A stretch of DNA of 42,544 nucleotides from positions 1 through 42,544 of IMG/VR virus record IMGVR_UViG_3300012001_000019. The stretch is one strand, 5' to 3'. The notes beneath the pieces were generated by a model. That model searched no databases. It was given only the letters and a program-made list of their open reading frames with translations, and was not told where the DNA came from. Position numbers and translations under genes: made by a program. This document shows positions 6,930 to 13,399 of this stretch, in pieces; position 1 is the first letter of the stretch, and every line of letters starts with the position of its first letter. The stretch comes from a virus.

Positions 6930-7189
6930 GTAGAAAGATATTAAACGCTTCAGAGATGGGTAGAAAAGGCGGGAATAGAATGAAAGAGCTTAAGGCCGGC
7001 ACTAGTTACTATGCAGATATCAATGTAAAGGGTAGAGAGACTATCCTTAAACGTGATCCGGACTTCTATAAGAATCTAGCCAAACAAGGCTACCACGCCC
7101 GTCAGGTCAAGCTACAGGAGATGATAGCTAAACAGATTGGTGATAGATCCGGGATAAATGCATTAGCAAAACTCCTTAAAGGGGAGTAA
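6926..7189 (+). CDS. Small basic protein with KGG-type N-terminus
   Basis: This 87-residue protein begins MSRKILNASEMGRKGG, resembling KGG-containing small basic proteins. The rest is Lys/Arg-rich and helical (ending NALAKLLKGE). Nucleic-acid binding is possible but unproven. It is the last gene of the overlapping early chain; a new promoter begins just after its stop. Confidence 0.55.
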   Translation: MSRKILNASEMGRKGGNRMKELKAGTSYYADINVKGRETILKRDPDFYKNLAKQGYHARQVKLQEMIAKQIGDRSGINALAKLLKGE

Positions 7190-7198
7190 TTTTACTAC

Positions 7199-7228
7199 TT
7201 GACAATACAGACGCTTCTATTGTATATT
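7199..7228 (+). promoter_or_regulatory. Promoter upstream of the 7339 gene
   Basis: TTGACA (7199-7204), 18-base spacer and TATATT (7223-7228) predict a start near 7235 and a leader of about 100 bases. Confidence 0.65.
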
Positions 7229-7244
7229 AACTACAGAACATTAA

Positions 7245-7313
7245 CAGCCTAACTAATTAAACGAATCCGGGAGTACTAAGTACCCTAGATAACGACACTA
7301 TTTAGTTAGGCTG
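7245..7313 (+). promoter_or_regulatory. 12-bp leader hairpin before a strong ribosome site
   Basis: CAGCCTAACTAA (7245-7256) pairs perfectly with 7302-7313. The loop holds a second hairpin (GTAC/GTAC plus GG/CC around 7270-7284). AAAGGAGGTGA and the ATG at 7339 follow. It lies at the expected mRNA 5' end and may protect or present it. Confidence 0.6.
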
Positions 7314-7338
7314 AATGTCTTAAAGGAGGTGAATAAAT

Positions 7339-8124
7339 ATGACAGGATATCAAACTGCAAAAGCAGTAGCAGACAAATTAAAACCGGCTGAAGTCGATGA
7401 GACTATGCCTATAGAGACAGCTAAAGAAGAACTGACACAACTAGCCGTTATTAAGAATGATGAGGCTCTAGCTAAGTTATATAACGATAATGCTTCGATA
7501 GGAGCTGATAATCTAGCCGGAGAATTACCGGTACTCAAAGTTCATTCAGTTGGTAAGAGTATGAAGAATACCTTAGCTGATGGATCAGAACCTAGCGATG
7601 GATACTTCTTTTATAAGCCAACAGGTGAACAGTATAAAGAGTTAGAAGTTCACGTACTTACTATTAGTCGAGGCTTTAAAGCTGAAGGGATGGCCGATCC
7701 ACAGGGTAATACTAAGCTGATTTTCAATCAGATCTTAGGAGGAGTCATCATAGATGCAGGACAGACCAAGCCATTTTTAATGTACTTTACCGGAAGTAAA
7801 CTTTCATCTCTTTGGGAGTTTGGCAAGGAAGCCGGGAAATATACGAAGGCTAAACCCTTTGGCATACCTATGTTTGCTTTAACAGTACGCTTAAGTACTG
7901 AGAAGAAAGAGAATAACTTTGGTAGATCGTGGGTAGTTAATTTCGAGATAGTTAAGGCAGAAGACGGACAAGCTAAGCTAGTCTTAGATCCGGAAGAATT
8001 TAAGTTCTTAAAAGAGAGTGCTATTAGTCTTCAAGATACGATTAATAACTTAATCGACACCAAGACTAATAAAGGAACTGATGAAGAGGTAATACCTTTA
8101 GAGTCAGACATGCCCTTTAAGTAG
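7339..8124 (+). CDS. Putative ssDNA-binding or replication-associated protein
   Basis: This 261-residue protein starts with a perfect SD sequence (AAAGGAGGTGA). The core is globular (LKVHSVGKSMKNTLADG, GYFFYKPTGEQY, FLMYFTGSKLSSLWEFGKEAGKYTKAKP). The C-terminus is acidic and ends LESDMPFK, similar to the acidic DDxPF tail of single-stranded DNA-binding proteins. The leader hairpin and strong SD suggest high expression, as expected for an SSB. The family was not firmly identified, so the function is inferred. Confidence 0.5.
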   Translation: MTGYQTAKAVADKLKPAEVDETMPIETAKEELTQLAVIKNDEALAKLYNDNASIGADNLAGELPVLKVHSVGKSMKNTLADGSEPSDGYFFYKPTGEQYKELEVHVLTISRGFKAEGMADPQGNTKLIFNQILGGVIIDAGQTKPFLMYFTGSKLSSLWEFGKEAGKYTKAKPFGIPMFALTVRLSTEKKENNFGRSWVVNFEIVKAEDGQAKLVLDPEEFKFLKESAISLQDTINNLIDTKTNKGTDEEVIPLESDMPFK

Positions 8125-8135
8125 TAAGATTTATA

Positions 8136-8176
8136 CTTGCTGGCCGTTTCTAGTCGCAAGGTTAGAAGCGGACAAG
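8136..8176 (+). promoter_or_regulatory. Intergenic hairpin
   Basis: CCGTTTCTA (8144-8152) pairs with TAGAAGCGG (8163-8171), extended by CTTG/CAAG (8136-8139 with 8173-8176). There is no T run, so it is a leader or processing hairpin before the gene at 8193 rather than a terminator. Confidence 0.5.
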
Positions 8177-8192
8177 AGGAATAAACCTTTAT

Positions 8193-8393
8193 ATGAATAT
8201 TAAAGTTAAACCGGCTAAATTACCAAGAGATGCGTATGACGTAGACTTTAGCGAGTCAGTCGCTAGGTATGTACCAAGTAACAAGGTCTATTGTCCATGC
8301 CATGTAACTATCTCTTATGATCCATCAAAGTACAAAGCTTGCTATCAATGTTATAAGAATATCTATACGTGTTGCGAGGAGAGACAAGTATGA
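8193..8393 (+). CDS. Small Cys-rich (zinc-binding-like) protein
   Basis: This 66-residue protein has a C-terminal half containing YCPCHVTI and YKACYQCYKNIYTCC, two Cys pairs spaced as in a small zinc ribbon. The N-terminus is basic (MNIKVKPAKLPRD). No close family is recognised. It overlaps the next gene by ATGA. Confidence 0.55.
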   Translation: MNIKVKPAKLPRDAYDVDFSESVARYVPSNKVYCPCHVTISYDPSKYKACYQCYKNIYTCCEERQV

Positions 8394-8554
8394 TCTATCC
8401 AGTAACCAAAGAAGCTAAACAACATATGAATAAACTAGACGGTACAGAGCCAGAGAACAAGATAGTCTTAGCAATAATGATTGTTATGCTTATAGCTATA
8501 GTCCTTATGATAATCGGACACTTTGAGACAGGGAGTATGTTGGGAGGATTATGA
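8390..8554 (+). CDS. Single-pass small membrane protein
   Basis: This 54-residue protein starts at ATG 8390, chosen for its ATGA overlap. A soluble charged N-terminus is followed by a hydrophobic helix (IVLAIMIVMLIAIVLMIIG) and a short tail. GGGAGG just before its stop serves the next gene. Function unknown. Confidence 0.55.
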   Translation: MIYPVTKEAKQHMNKLDGTEPENKIVLAIMIVMLIAIVLMIIGHFETGSMLGGL

Positions 8555-8997
8555 AAAAATTAATAAAAAACTATACAACAGATATAGCAGTCGACAGAAC
8601 GATTGGTGAGATCATTAAACTGCTTGCAGATAATGGTGCTACTGGTATTGCCCACGAATACGAGGACGGTATTTTAAAAAGATTATTCTTTAAAATTAAG
8701 GTGGATAACAAAGAAATTCCTTTTAGATTACCTGTTAAGCCCGAAGCTGTTTATAACGCTCTATTTAAAGATATGCGTGGAGGCTGGGATAAGAAAACTA
8801 AAGCTGAAAGAATGGCAAAATCAGAAAAGATAGCGTGGCGGGTTTGTAAATTGTGGCTCGAAGCTCAACTTACCCATATCAACTTAGAACAGGCTGAGAT
8901 TACTCAAGTATTTTTACCTTACATGGTTACAGGAGAAAATAAGACGCTCTATGACTCAATAAAGGAAAACAACTTTTTATTAGGAAGCGGGTCGTAA
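8551..8997 (+). CDS. Conserved-looking phage protein, unknown function
   Basis: This 148-residue protein (KNYTTDIAVDRTIGEIIKLL, FFKIKVDNKEIPFRLP, RVCKLWLEAQLTHI, QVFLPYMV, and a terminal NFLLGSGS) shows a pattern I recognise from many phage genomes of varied hosts, always uncharacterised. The N-terminal half is beta-rich and the C-terminal half helical. It is translated from GGGAGG with ATGA overlap. Confidence 0.6.
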   Translation: MKKLIKNYTTDIAVDRTIGEIIKLLADNGATGIAHEYEDGILKRLFFKIKVDNKEIPFRLPVKPEAVYNALFKDMRGGWDKKTKAERMAKSEKIAWRVCKLWLEAQLTHINLEQAEITQVFLPYMVTGENKTLYDSIKENNFLLGSGS

Positions 8998-9014
8998 ACG
9001 CAATCATTTACGAC
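8991..9014 (+). promoter_or_regulatory. 8-bp hairpin abutting a strong ribosome site
   Basis: GTCGTAAA (8991-8998) pairs perfectly with TTTACGAC (9007-9014) and includes the stop codon of the preceding gene. AAAAGGAGGTGA follows directly. It is one of several hairpin-plus-SD leaders in this region. Confidence 0.55.
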
Positions 9015-9033
9015 ATGAAAAGGAGGTGAGTAT

Positions 9034-9273
9034 ATGGACGAATTACAGAAAGAGTTACACGATTTGAGAAAAGACATTGATGCAGTTATTCAAAGAGCTG
9101 GATCGTACAAAGTTGGTTACAATGAAGAGCAACGACTCTTAGGACAAGTGAAGATTCAAAGAGAGATCGCTCTGGTTTATACCAAGCTCCAAGAAGCAAA
9201 GATGTGGGCCGGTAAATGTCTTGAGATGACTGGAAGTGAGTTGCCAGCACAGTACCAAGATAAAGCAGAATAG
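9034..9273 (+). CDS. Acb2/Tad1-like helical-hairpin protein, candidate cyclic-nucleotide sponge
   Basis: This 79-residue, fully helical protein has a perfect SD sequence. Its C-terminal half (REIALVYTKLQEAKMWAGK, LEMTGSELPAQY) resembles the hairpin shared by Acb2 and Tad1, phage proteins that bind the cyclic-nucleotide messengers of CBASS and Thoeris immunity. The typical features are an Arg-led helix, a KLQEA.MW stretch, then G..LP. This is a remembered family resemblance, not a search result. Position in a region of tiny accessory genes agrees with counter-defence. Confidence 0.5.
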   Translation: MDELQKELHDLRKDIDAVIQRAGSYKVGYNEEQRLLGQVKIQREIALVYTKLQEAKMWAGKCLEMTGSELPAQYQDKAE

Positions 9274-9289
9274 TTTTTGCCTCAAGGCT

Positions 9290-9535
9290 ATGGCTTTGAG
9301 AGAGAAACTAGGGTCGCACAACAATCAGTATGTGAATAAGAAGATTGCTAAGGCTCATGCTGAAGGAGTACGGGAAGGTTTAAATATGATTGATCCACTT
9401 GATTTAGTAATCTCTTGTGTACCAGATTGTACGCCAGAACAACATGGTTATCATCAAGGAACGTGGGATGCTCATATTAAATTAATGGAGATTCTTAGAA
9501 AGCTCAAGGAAGATAGTAAGGAGAGTAAAGAATGA
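9290..9535 (+). CDS. Small helical protein, unknown function
   Basis: From ATG 9290 it is 81 residues (MALREKLGSHNNQYVNKKIAKAHAEGVREGL...). An in-frame GTG at 9236 would add 18 residues and overlap the previous gene. Neither start has a good SD, and ATG 9290 lies in the loop of a hairpin (CTCAAGGC/GCTTTGAG, 9281-9300). The AEGVREG segment recurs as AEGIREG in the next gene, hinting at related helices. Confidence 0.5.
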   Translation: MALREKLGSHNNQYVNKKIAKAHAEGVREGLNMIDPLDLVISCVPDCTPEQHGYHQGTWDAHIKLMEILRKLKEDSKESKE

Positions 9536-9900
9536 AAACAACAGAAGGTAAAATACCCAATGAGGCCTTAGTTTTTGAAATAATGGAAAGATCTATATAT
9601 GAGAAGTGGTTTACTCATAAAGGGAACAAGACAACAACTGACTGTTCAAAGATAGCTAACTACGTATCAAAGAAGATTGCTAGTCAAAGAAAAGAATTTG
9701 AAGAAGAACTAGTACGCTTACAAACCTACTGGATCAAACGGGTTGAGACTAAAGAAAAAGAGGCGAAGGCAGAGGGAATACGGGAAGGTATACAGAGATT
9801 TTATGAGGCTATAGACAAAGAGTATGAGTCATTTAATGTAACAGTAGATATTGCAAAGATTATGACTAAGCTCAAGGATGATCTAGGAGATAAAGCATGA
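9532..9900 (+). CDS. Coiled-coil-like protein, unknown function
   Basis: This 122-residue protein starts in an ATGA overlap. Residues 45-95 are a charged helix (KKIASQRKEFEEELVRLQ, EKEAKAEGIREGIQRF), and the last 20 residues mirror the end of its upstream neighbour (IMTKLKDDL against LRKLKED). Possibly the product of an old duplication. No function is recognised. Confidence 0.5.
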   Translation: MKTTEGKIPNEALVFEIMERSIYEKWFTHKGNKTTTDCSKIANYVSKKIASQRKEFEEELVRLQTYWIKRVETKEKEAKAEGIREGIQRFYEAIDKEYESFNVTVDIAKIMTKLKDDLGDKA

Positions 9901-10004
9901 AGATACTACTAGACATACTTATATTATTACTAGCCTTTATAGGTAGCATTGTACTTATAGCAGTATTACAGGAAGTAACAGAAAAGGAGATAGAAGAAGT
10001 ATGA
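9897..10004 (+). CDS. 35-residue membrane micro-protein
   Basis: It starts and ends in ATGA overlaps. One transmembrane helix (LLDILILLLAFIGSIVLIAVL) is followed by an acidic tail (EVTEKEIEEV). The overlaps make translation credible. Function unknown. Confidence 0.5.
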   Translation: MKILLDILILLLAFIGSIVLIAVLQEVTEKEIEEV

Positions 10005-10078
10005 TCTGCACCCATTGTCAAAGACTATTTAAAGATGTCCGGAAGTTCTTAGTACATGTACTTAAACTAGACCTATGA
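10001..10078 (+). CDS. 25-residue CxxC micro-protein
   Basis: It starts in an ATGA overlap (MICTHCQRLFKDVRKFL...) and ends in an ATGA overlap with the next gene. A single CTHC pair might bind metal as a dimer. It is supported only by the unbroken overlap chain. Confidence 0.4.
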   Translation: MICTHCQRLFKDVRKFLVHVLKLDL

Positions 10079-10383
10079 GAAAGCGAACAGACTACAGAAA
10101 GCAAGAGAGAAAGATTATCTTAAAGAAAGAAGATCTACTTGTCATAGTTCCGGTAACTATTATCTTTATGCTACAGTTGAGTTATACTATAATGCTTAAT
10201 AATGATTCACTCAAAGGTATCCAGTTAGGTAAGCTGCAAGATGAGATCGCAACGTATAAGCTGAGCAATGAACTGTTACGAGAGGATTATCTACAACATA
10301 GGTCATTAGGTACGATTAGAGATGAGGCATATAAAGCACAGTTTCATGATGTAACTACGAGTGATTACTTGATAGTTAAATAA
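10075..10383 (+). CDS. FtsL/FtsB-like membrane coiled-coil protein
   Basis: This 102-residue protein has a basic cytoplasmic N-terminus (RKRTDYRKQERKIILKK), one membrane helix (about 23-42), a short coiled coil (QLGKLQDEIATYKLSNELL) and then SLGTIRDEAYKAQFHDVTTSDYLIVK. This order and the terminal pattern (helix, then I...A...gf, then YLxV) match bacterial division proteins FtsL, FtsB and DivIC. A phage copy could interfere with host septation. The inference rests on architecture and weak motif likeness. Confidence 0.45.
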   Translation: MRKRTDYRKQERKIILKKEDLLVIVPVTIIFMLQLSYTIMLNNDSLKGIQLGKLQDEIATYKLSNELLREDYLQHRSLGTIRDEAYKAQFHDVTTSDYLIVK

Positions 10384-10622
10384 TGAAATGGTTACTAACC
10401 TTTATTTATATAGTAGTATTTAGAATACGGCATAAAATACATATGACTAAACAACGAATAGTAAAACCTAAAGGTGAAGAGATGAGTATGCACAAGGTAG
10501 CTCATATAGATACTAAAGGTAGATTCATGCTTGTTAGATGTAGTCAATGCGGTGAGACTAACTTAGTCCTGGATAAGAAAGAAGCTAAAGAACTTTATAG
10601 TAAACTAACGTGTATTAGTTAA
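10383..10622 (+). CDS. Membrane-anchored small protein with CxxC
   Basis: This 79-residue protein starts at ATG 10383 (TAATG overlap), giving a short hydrophobic N-terminus (WLLTFIYIVVF) and then basic residues. The C-terminal part (KGRFMLVRCSQCGETNLVLDKKEAKELY) resembles half of a zinc ribbon. An internal start at 10481 could yield the soluble domain alone. Function unknown. Confidence 0.5.
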   Translation: MKWLLTFIYIVVFRIRHKIHMTKQRIVKPKGEEMSMHKVAHIDTKGRFMLVRCSQCGETNLVLDKKEAKELYSKLTCIS

Positions 10623-10636
10623 GGAGGTGATTATCT

Positions 10637-10762
10637 ATGGCAGCTAAAAAGAAAACCGGCAAAAAATTAGATAAAGAGGACATCATGGACATGAAGAAAG
10701 GTACATACTCTAAGAAGGAGGAAATGGCCGAGAAGTTTAAAGGTAAAGCAAAAAAGAAATAG
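10637..10762 (+). CDS. 41-residue Lys-rich protein
   Basis: A perfect AAGGAGGTGA lies ahead of ATG 10637. The product is about 40 percent Lys, rich at both ends (MAAKKKTGKKLDKED..., KFKGKAKKK). It could bind nucleic acid or neutralise DNA charge. The ribosome site is as good as any in the genome, so expression is likely. Confidence 0.6.
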   Translation: MAAKKKTGKKLDKEDIMDMKKGTYSKKEEMAEKFKGKAKKK

Positions 10763-10769
10763 CTTTTTG

Positions 10770-10800
10770 TAAGCCGGGTATCGGGAATATGCCCGGCTTA
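10770..10800 (+). promoter_or_regulatory. 9-bp GC-rich hairpin before a strong ribosome site
   Basis: TAAGCCGGG (10770-10778) pairs with CCCGGCTTA (10792-10800). No T run follows; instead AAAGGAGGTGA and ATG 10831 come about 15 bases later. It is read as a leader hairpin. Confidence 0.55.
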
Positions 10801-10830
10801 GAGGAAAACTATAAAGGAGGTGAGACAAAT

Positions 10831-11271
10831 ATGGAAAACTTAAGTCAAGAAGGATTTACAACACTAGAAGATTATCAGAAAGCAAATCAAGGACAACTAA
10901 CTCTCTTTGATATGCAAGACTTAGCAGTTAAAAAGACTGTTACCCTTGCACAACTACAAGAGCAACTAAAGAAAGCTAATGAAATGTTTAATGATGCTTT
11001 CAAAAACGAACCAAGCTTCAGAGAGCGAGAGAGTAGAGTTAAGCAGGAAAGTTCCAGCTTAAATGAAGTTAAGTTACAGATAAAACGACAGCCTAGCTTA
11101 ATAGCTCTTGAGACAAAGATGAAAGAGATTAAGAACGAGATAAAGGAAAAGAAAGAAGAAGTATCTAACTTTGCTCTTGAAGTCTATCGTCAAACCGGTA
11201 ACAACGAGTTTGAGAAAGACGGTGAAACGTACGAGATTAAGACAGTTGCAAAACTAGTCAAGCGTGCGTAA
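10831..11271 (+). CDS. Coiled-coil protein, unknown function
   Basis: This 146-residue protein starts at ATG 10831, set by AAAGGAGGTGA. After a short N-terminus (LSQEGFTTLEDYQKANQGQLTLFDM) comes a long charged coiled coil (about 45-120). A small beta end follows (NNEFEKDGETYEIKTVAKLVKRA). The arrangement resembles Gam-like or structural-accessory helices, but no family was identified. Confidence 0.55.
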   Translation: MENLSQEGFTTLEDYQKANQGQLTLFDMQDLAVKKTVTLAQLQEQLKKANEMFNDAFKNEPSFRERESRVKQESSSLNEVKLQIKRQPSLIALETKMKEIKNEIKEKKEEVSNFALEVYRQTGNNEFEKDGETYEIKTVAKLVKRA

Positions 11272-11283
11272 TACTAAATACAT

Positions 11284-11319
11284 ACCGGGCATGTCTTAGG
11301 AGAAATACCCTTGCCCGGT
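11284..11319 (+). promoter_or_regulatory. 8-bp GC-rich intergenic hairpin
   Basis: ACCGGGCA (11284-11291) pairs with TGCCCGGT (11312-11319), with a 20-base loop containing TTAGGAGA. It sits just before the RusA gene, which has no clear SD. No T run follows. Confidence 0.5.
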
Positions 11320-11334
11320 TGACTAACTGCCTAA

Positions 11335-11856
11335 ATGAATATACCAACAGAATATATAACAGGTAATAAGAAGTATGACCAGAAGATAGCTCTTGCTCTA
11401 TCTAAAGAGTCACACACTAAGCCTATTAGCTTACCTAAACTCTTCCTGGATACTAACCCGCCTCTTCTTCCTCCGACTCAATACACCTTTACAGTAATCG
11501 CTATGGGTAAGCCCCGGATGACTCAGCGTGATAAGTGGATGAAGCGGGATGTCACTAATAGGTACTGGCTGTATAAAGATGAATTAGTCCGGCAAGCTAG
11601 AGAGTTAGAATTTGATGAGCAAATAGTATTAAGTAACTACTATCACTTAGTCTTTTATCTTCCTATGCCTAAAAGTTGGAGTACTAAGAAGAAGCAAGAA
11701 ATGAACGGCCTATTACACAGGGATAAGCCGGACAAAGATAATCTAGAGAAAGCATTTTTAGATTGTCTATGCAAAGATGATTCGTTTGTAGCAGATAGTA
11801 GAGTAACTAAGTACTGGGCTTATAGAGAGAAAGCCCGTATAGAAGTTAGGAGGTGA
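11335..11856 (+). CDS. rusA: RusA-family Holliday junction resolvase
   Basis: In this 173-residue protein, VIAMGKPRMTQRDKW (about 53-67) is the RusA entry strand and basic patch. HRDKPDKDNLEKAFLDCLCKDD (about 126-147) carries the conserved acidic residues of the metal-binding site, and DSRVTKYWA follows as in the family. RusA cuts four-way DNA junctions; in phages it resolves recombination or replication intermediates before packaging. The N-terminal 45 residues are an extra, family-unlike extension. Confidence 0.85.
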   Translation: MNIPTEYITGNKKYDQKIALALSKESHTKPISLPKLFLDTNPPLLPPTQYTFTVIAMGKPRMTQRDKWMKRDVTNRYWLYKDELVRQARELEFDEQIVLSNYYHLVFYLPMPKSWSTKKKQEMNGLLHRDKPDKDNLEKAFLDCLCKDDSFVADSRVTKYWAYREKARIEVRR

Positions 11857-11865
11857 ACTAAACGC

Positions 11866-12126
11866 ATGGATAATGGATATGGTGGAGGCTTACAGGATGT
11901 AAGTACTTTACAAGTAAAGATCATGGTGTTTGTTAGTGATTGGGCTAAGAAGCAAAAGACTTCCGTACCAAAACGGGAAATTATTATAACTATGAAGCGT
12001 GAAGGTGTAAAAGACTTTACAACTATCAATGCTCTCATGGCATTGATTAAGAAGGGATATATCAGGAAAGCTTGCTCAACAACTAACAGAGTGTCATACG
12101 TACAGTTAAGAGGTCTTAACTATTAA
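11866..12126 (+). CDS. Winged-helix DNA-binding-like protein
   Basis: This 86-residue protein has AGGAGGTG eleven bases upstream. LQVKIMVFVSDWAKKQK, SVPKREIIITMKREG, FTTINALMALIKKGYIRKA and the wing RVSYVQLRGL follow the helix-turn-helix-wing order of MarR/PadR-like folds. It is probably a transcription regulator of the phage. No ligand site is evident. Confidence 0.6.
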   Translation: MDNGYGGGLQDVSTLQVKIMVFVSDWAKKQKTSVPKREIIITMKREGVKDFTTINALMALIKKGYIRKACSTTNRVSYVQLRGLNY

Positions 12127-12146
12127 GATAAGAAAGGAGGATAAAC

Positions 12147-12353
12147 ATGAGTAATACAGATTTAAGGATACGAAGTACCGGAGCTTTTAAGTTAAAGAAC
12201 GTCAAGGGAAAGAATCAACAGACTATTAATCTTAAGAGCTTCGGCTTCGTGCCGGCAACTATCATTATAGAAGCGGTAGAAGGTTTAAAGAATACATTTA
12301 TTGTTTATGGCGTAGCAGATGAAGAGCAAAACGTCATACTTCCCAAGAATTAG
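12147..12353 (+). CDS. Small beta-rich protein, unknown function
   Basis: This 68-residue protein has AAAGGAGG eight bases before the ATG. Alternating polar/hydrophobic strands (FKLKNVKGKNQQTINLKSFGF, ATIIIEAVEGLKNTFIVYGV) suggest a small beta barrel or sandwich. No family is recognised. Confidence 0.55.
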   Translation: MSNTDLRIRSTGAFKLKNVKGKNQQTINLKSFGFVPATIIIEAVEGLKNTFIVYGVADEEQNVILPKN

Positions 12354-12368
12354 CCTCAATATTGCCTA

Positions 12369-12398
12369 TTGACAATACAAGCGTATGTACTGTATATT
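12369..12398 (+). promoter_or_regulatory. Promoter of the 12431 gene
   Basis: TTGACA (12369-12374), 18-base spacer and TATATT (12393-12398) predict a start near 12405. It shares TTGACAATACA with the 7199 and 5862 promoters. Confidence 0.65.
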
Positions 12399-12430
12399 GT
12401 ATTTATCCTAATACAAAGGAGGTGAATAAT

Positions 12431-12850
12431 ATGAGTGCATTTTTAGTAGAAGATAAAACAATCAATCGAGTAGTTACCTATTTAAAGGCTACTAGATTCA
12501 GAGGGGATCATAGTTACACATTAAGTCAATTAGAAGAGTTGGGCTTTAATGTTGAAGATTCAAACTTCGAGCAGAAATTGGGTGAAGCTATGTTTATCTT
12601 AAATATAGGTGGAGTGTCCGAGCGATATGGCAATGCTCAAGGGTTCAGACCTTTAGACTATAAGTATTCTTATGAAATGAATACTAAAAAGATCCAAGTC
12701 CTAAAGAGTTTAAGATGCTTCCTTTATCAATGTAATGAAGGGGAGAATGACAAATTAGATCTATTTAAAGTTCTAACAAGTCTTTCACATGGTTTAGCAT
12801 ATCAAATAGTTTCAGATATGCCGGAGTACGATAACGCAATCTGGGGATAG
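12431..12850 (+). CDS. Conserved-looking protein of unknown function
   Basis: This 139-residue protein starts at ATG 12431, placed by AAAGGAGGTGA. MSAFLVEDKTINRVVTYL, FILNIGGVSERYG, LKSLRCFLYQCNEGE and IVSDMPEYDNAIWG form a pattern I recognise from plasmid and phage hypothetical proteins found in many bacteria. It is mixed helical. Its own strong promoter and SD suggest substantial expression. Confidence 0.6.
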   Translation: MSAFLVEDKTINRVVTYLKATRFRGDHSYTLSQLEELGFNVEDSNFEQKLGEAMFILNIGGVSERYGNAQGFRPLDYKYSYEMNTKKIQVLKSLRCFLYQCNEGENDKLDLFKVLTSLSHGLAYQIVSDMPEYDNAIWG

Positions 12851-12903
12851 GCCTTTGACTATGCTTACTAAGAGGGTAAAAGTAAGCGTAGATGAGAGAC
12901 TTA
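12851..12903 (+). repeat. Intergenic hairpin family, copy 1
   Basis: GCCTTTG is followed by a 10-bp stem (12859-12868 with 12882-12891, one G-U) and then a GAGAGACTTA tail. The flanks match copies 2 and 3, but the stem sequence (CTATGCTTAC) is entirely different. A 20-codon frame crosses it, probably by chance. Confidence 0.65.
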
Positions 12904-12929
12904 AAAGAATAGGAAGGAGGTGAATAATT

Positions 12930-13130
12930 ATGAAGATAGAATACTACAAAAAACAAATATACGGATTAGATAAGTTTTATATTAAAGATACAAGGACAGC
13001 AGTTCTTATAACATCTTTAACCGGAACTATTACTGTAAGTACAATGGATCTGGCTATCTTAAAAGCGTTAGGCCATGAAGTAATAGAAGTATCCCAGGAA
13101 GAGACAGAATTACCGGAACTAACTATTTAA
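12930..13130 (+). CDS. 66-residue protein, unknown function
   Basis: AAGGAGGTGAATAATT precedes ATG 12930. It is small, beta-leading (YYKKQIYGLDKFYIKDTRTAVLITSLTGTIT) with an acidic C-terminus (SQEETELPELTI). It is flanked on both sides by members of the hairpin repeat family. Confidence 0.55.
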   Translation: MKIEYYKKQIYGLDKFYIKDTRTAVLITSLTGTITVSTMDLAILKALGHEVIEVSQEETELPELTI

Positions 13131-13184
13131 GCCTTTGTTAGTGTTGTTTACCAAAAGGCGTAAGCAACACTATAGAGAGACTTA
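13131..13184 (+). repeat. Intergenic hairpin family, copy 2
   Basis: GCCTTTGT is followed by a 13-bp stem (13139-13151 with 13160-13172, one G-U), an 8-base loop and then TAGAGAGACTTA, running into AAAAGGAGGTGA. Confidence 0.7.
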
Positions 13185-13201
13185 AAAGGAGGTGAATATA
13201 T

Positions 13202-13396
13202 ATGAAAACAAATAACAAATGGTATCCAGTAGAAAAGCACGGAAATTACTATAAATTAATTGACGGATTCTTAATGGCTGTACCTATGCTTAGAGGTGGA
13301 GGTATGGACATGGACGGTAATGAACCAAACATATTAGAAGTTACTGAGTTTGAAGATACAGACGACGTAATTGAGATGTTAAAGAATAATGAGTAA
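13202..13396 (+). CDS. 64-residue acidic protein, unknown function
   Basis: AAAAGGAGGTGAATAT precedes ATG 13202. MKTNNKWYPVEKHGNYYKLIDGFLMAVPM, then a Gly/Met-rich turn and an acidic end (EVTEFEDTDDVIEML). No motif is recognised. It lies between hairpin copies 2 and 3. Confidence 0.55.
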   Translation: MKTNNKWYPVEKHGNYYKLIDGFLMAVPMLRGGGMDMDGNEPNILEVTEFEDTDDVIEMLKNNE

Positions 13397-13399
13397 TAA

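Noticed and set aside
12861-12923. 20-codon leader peptide starting MLTKRVKVSV
   Set aside because: It overlaps the hairpin repeat and the SD sequence of the next gene; the other two repeat copies have no such frame.
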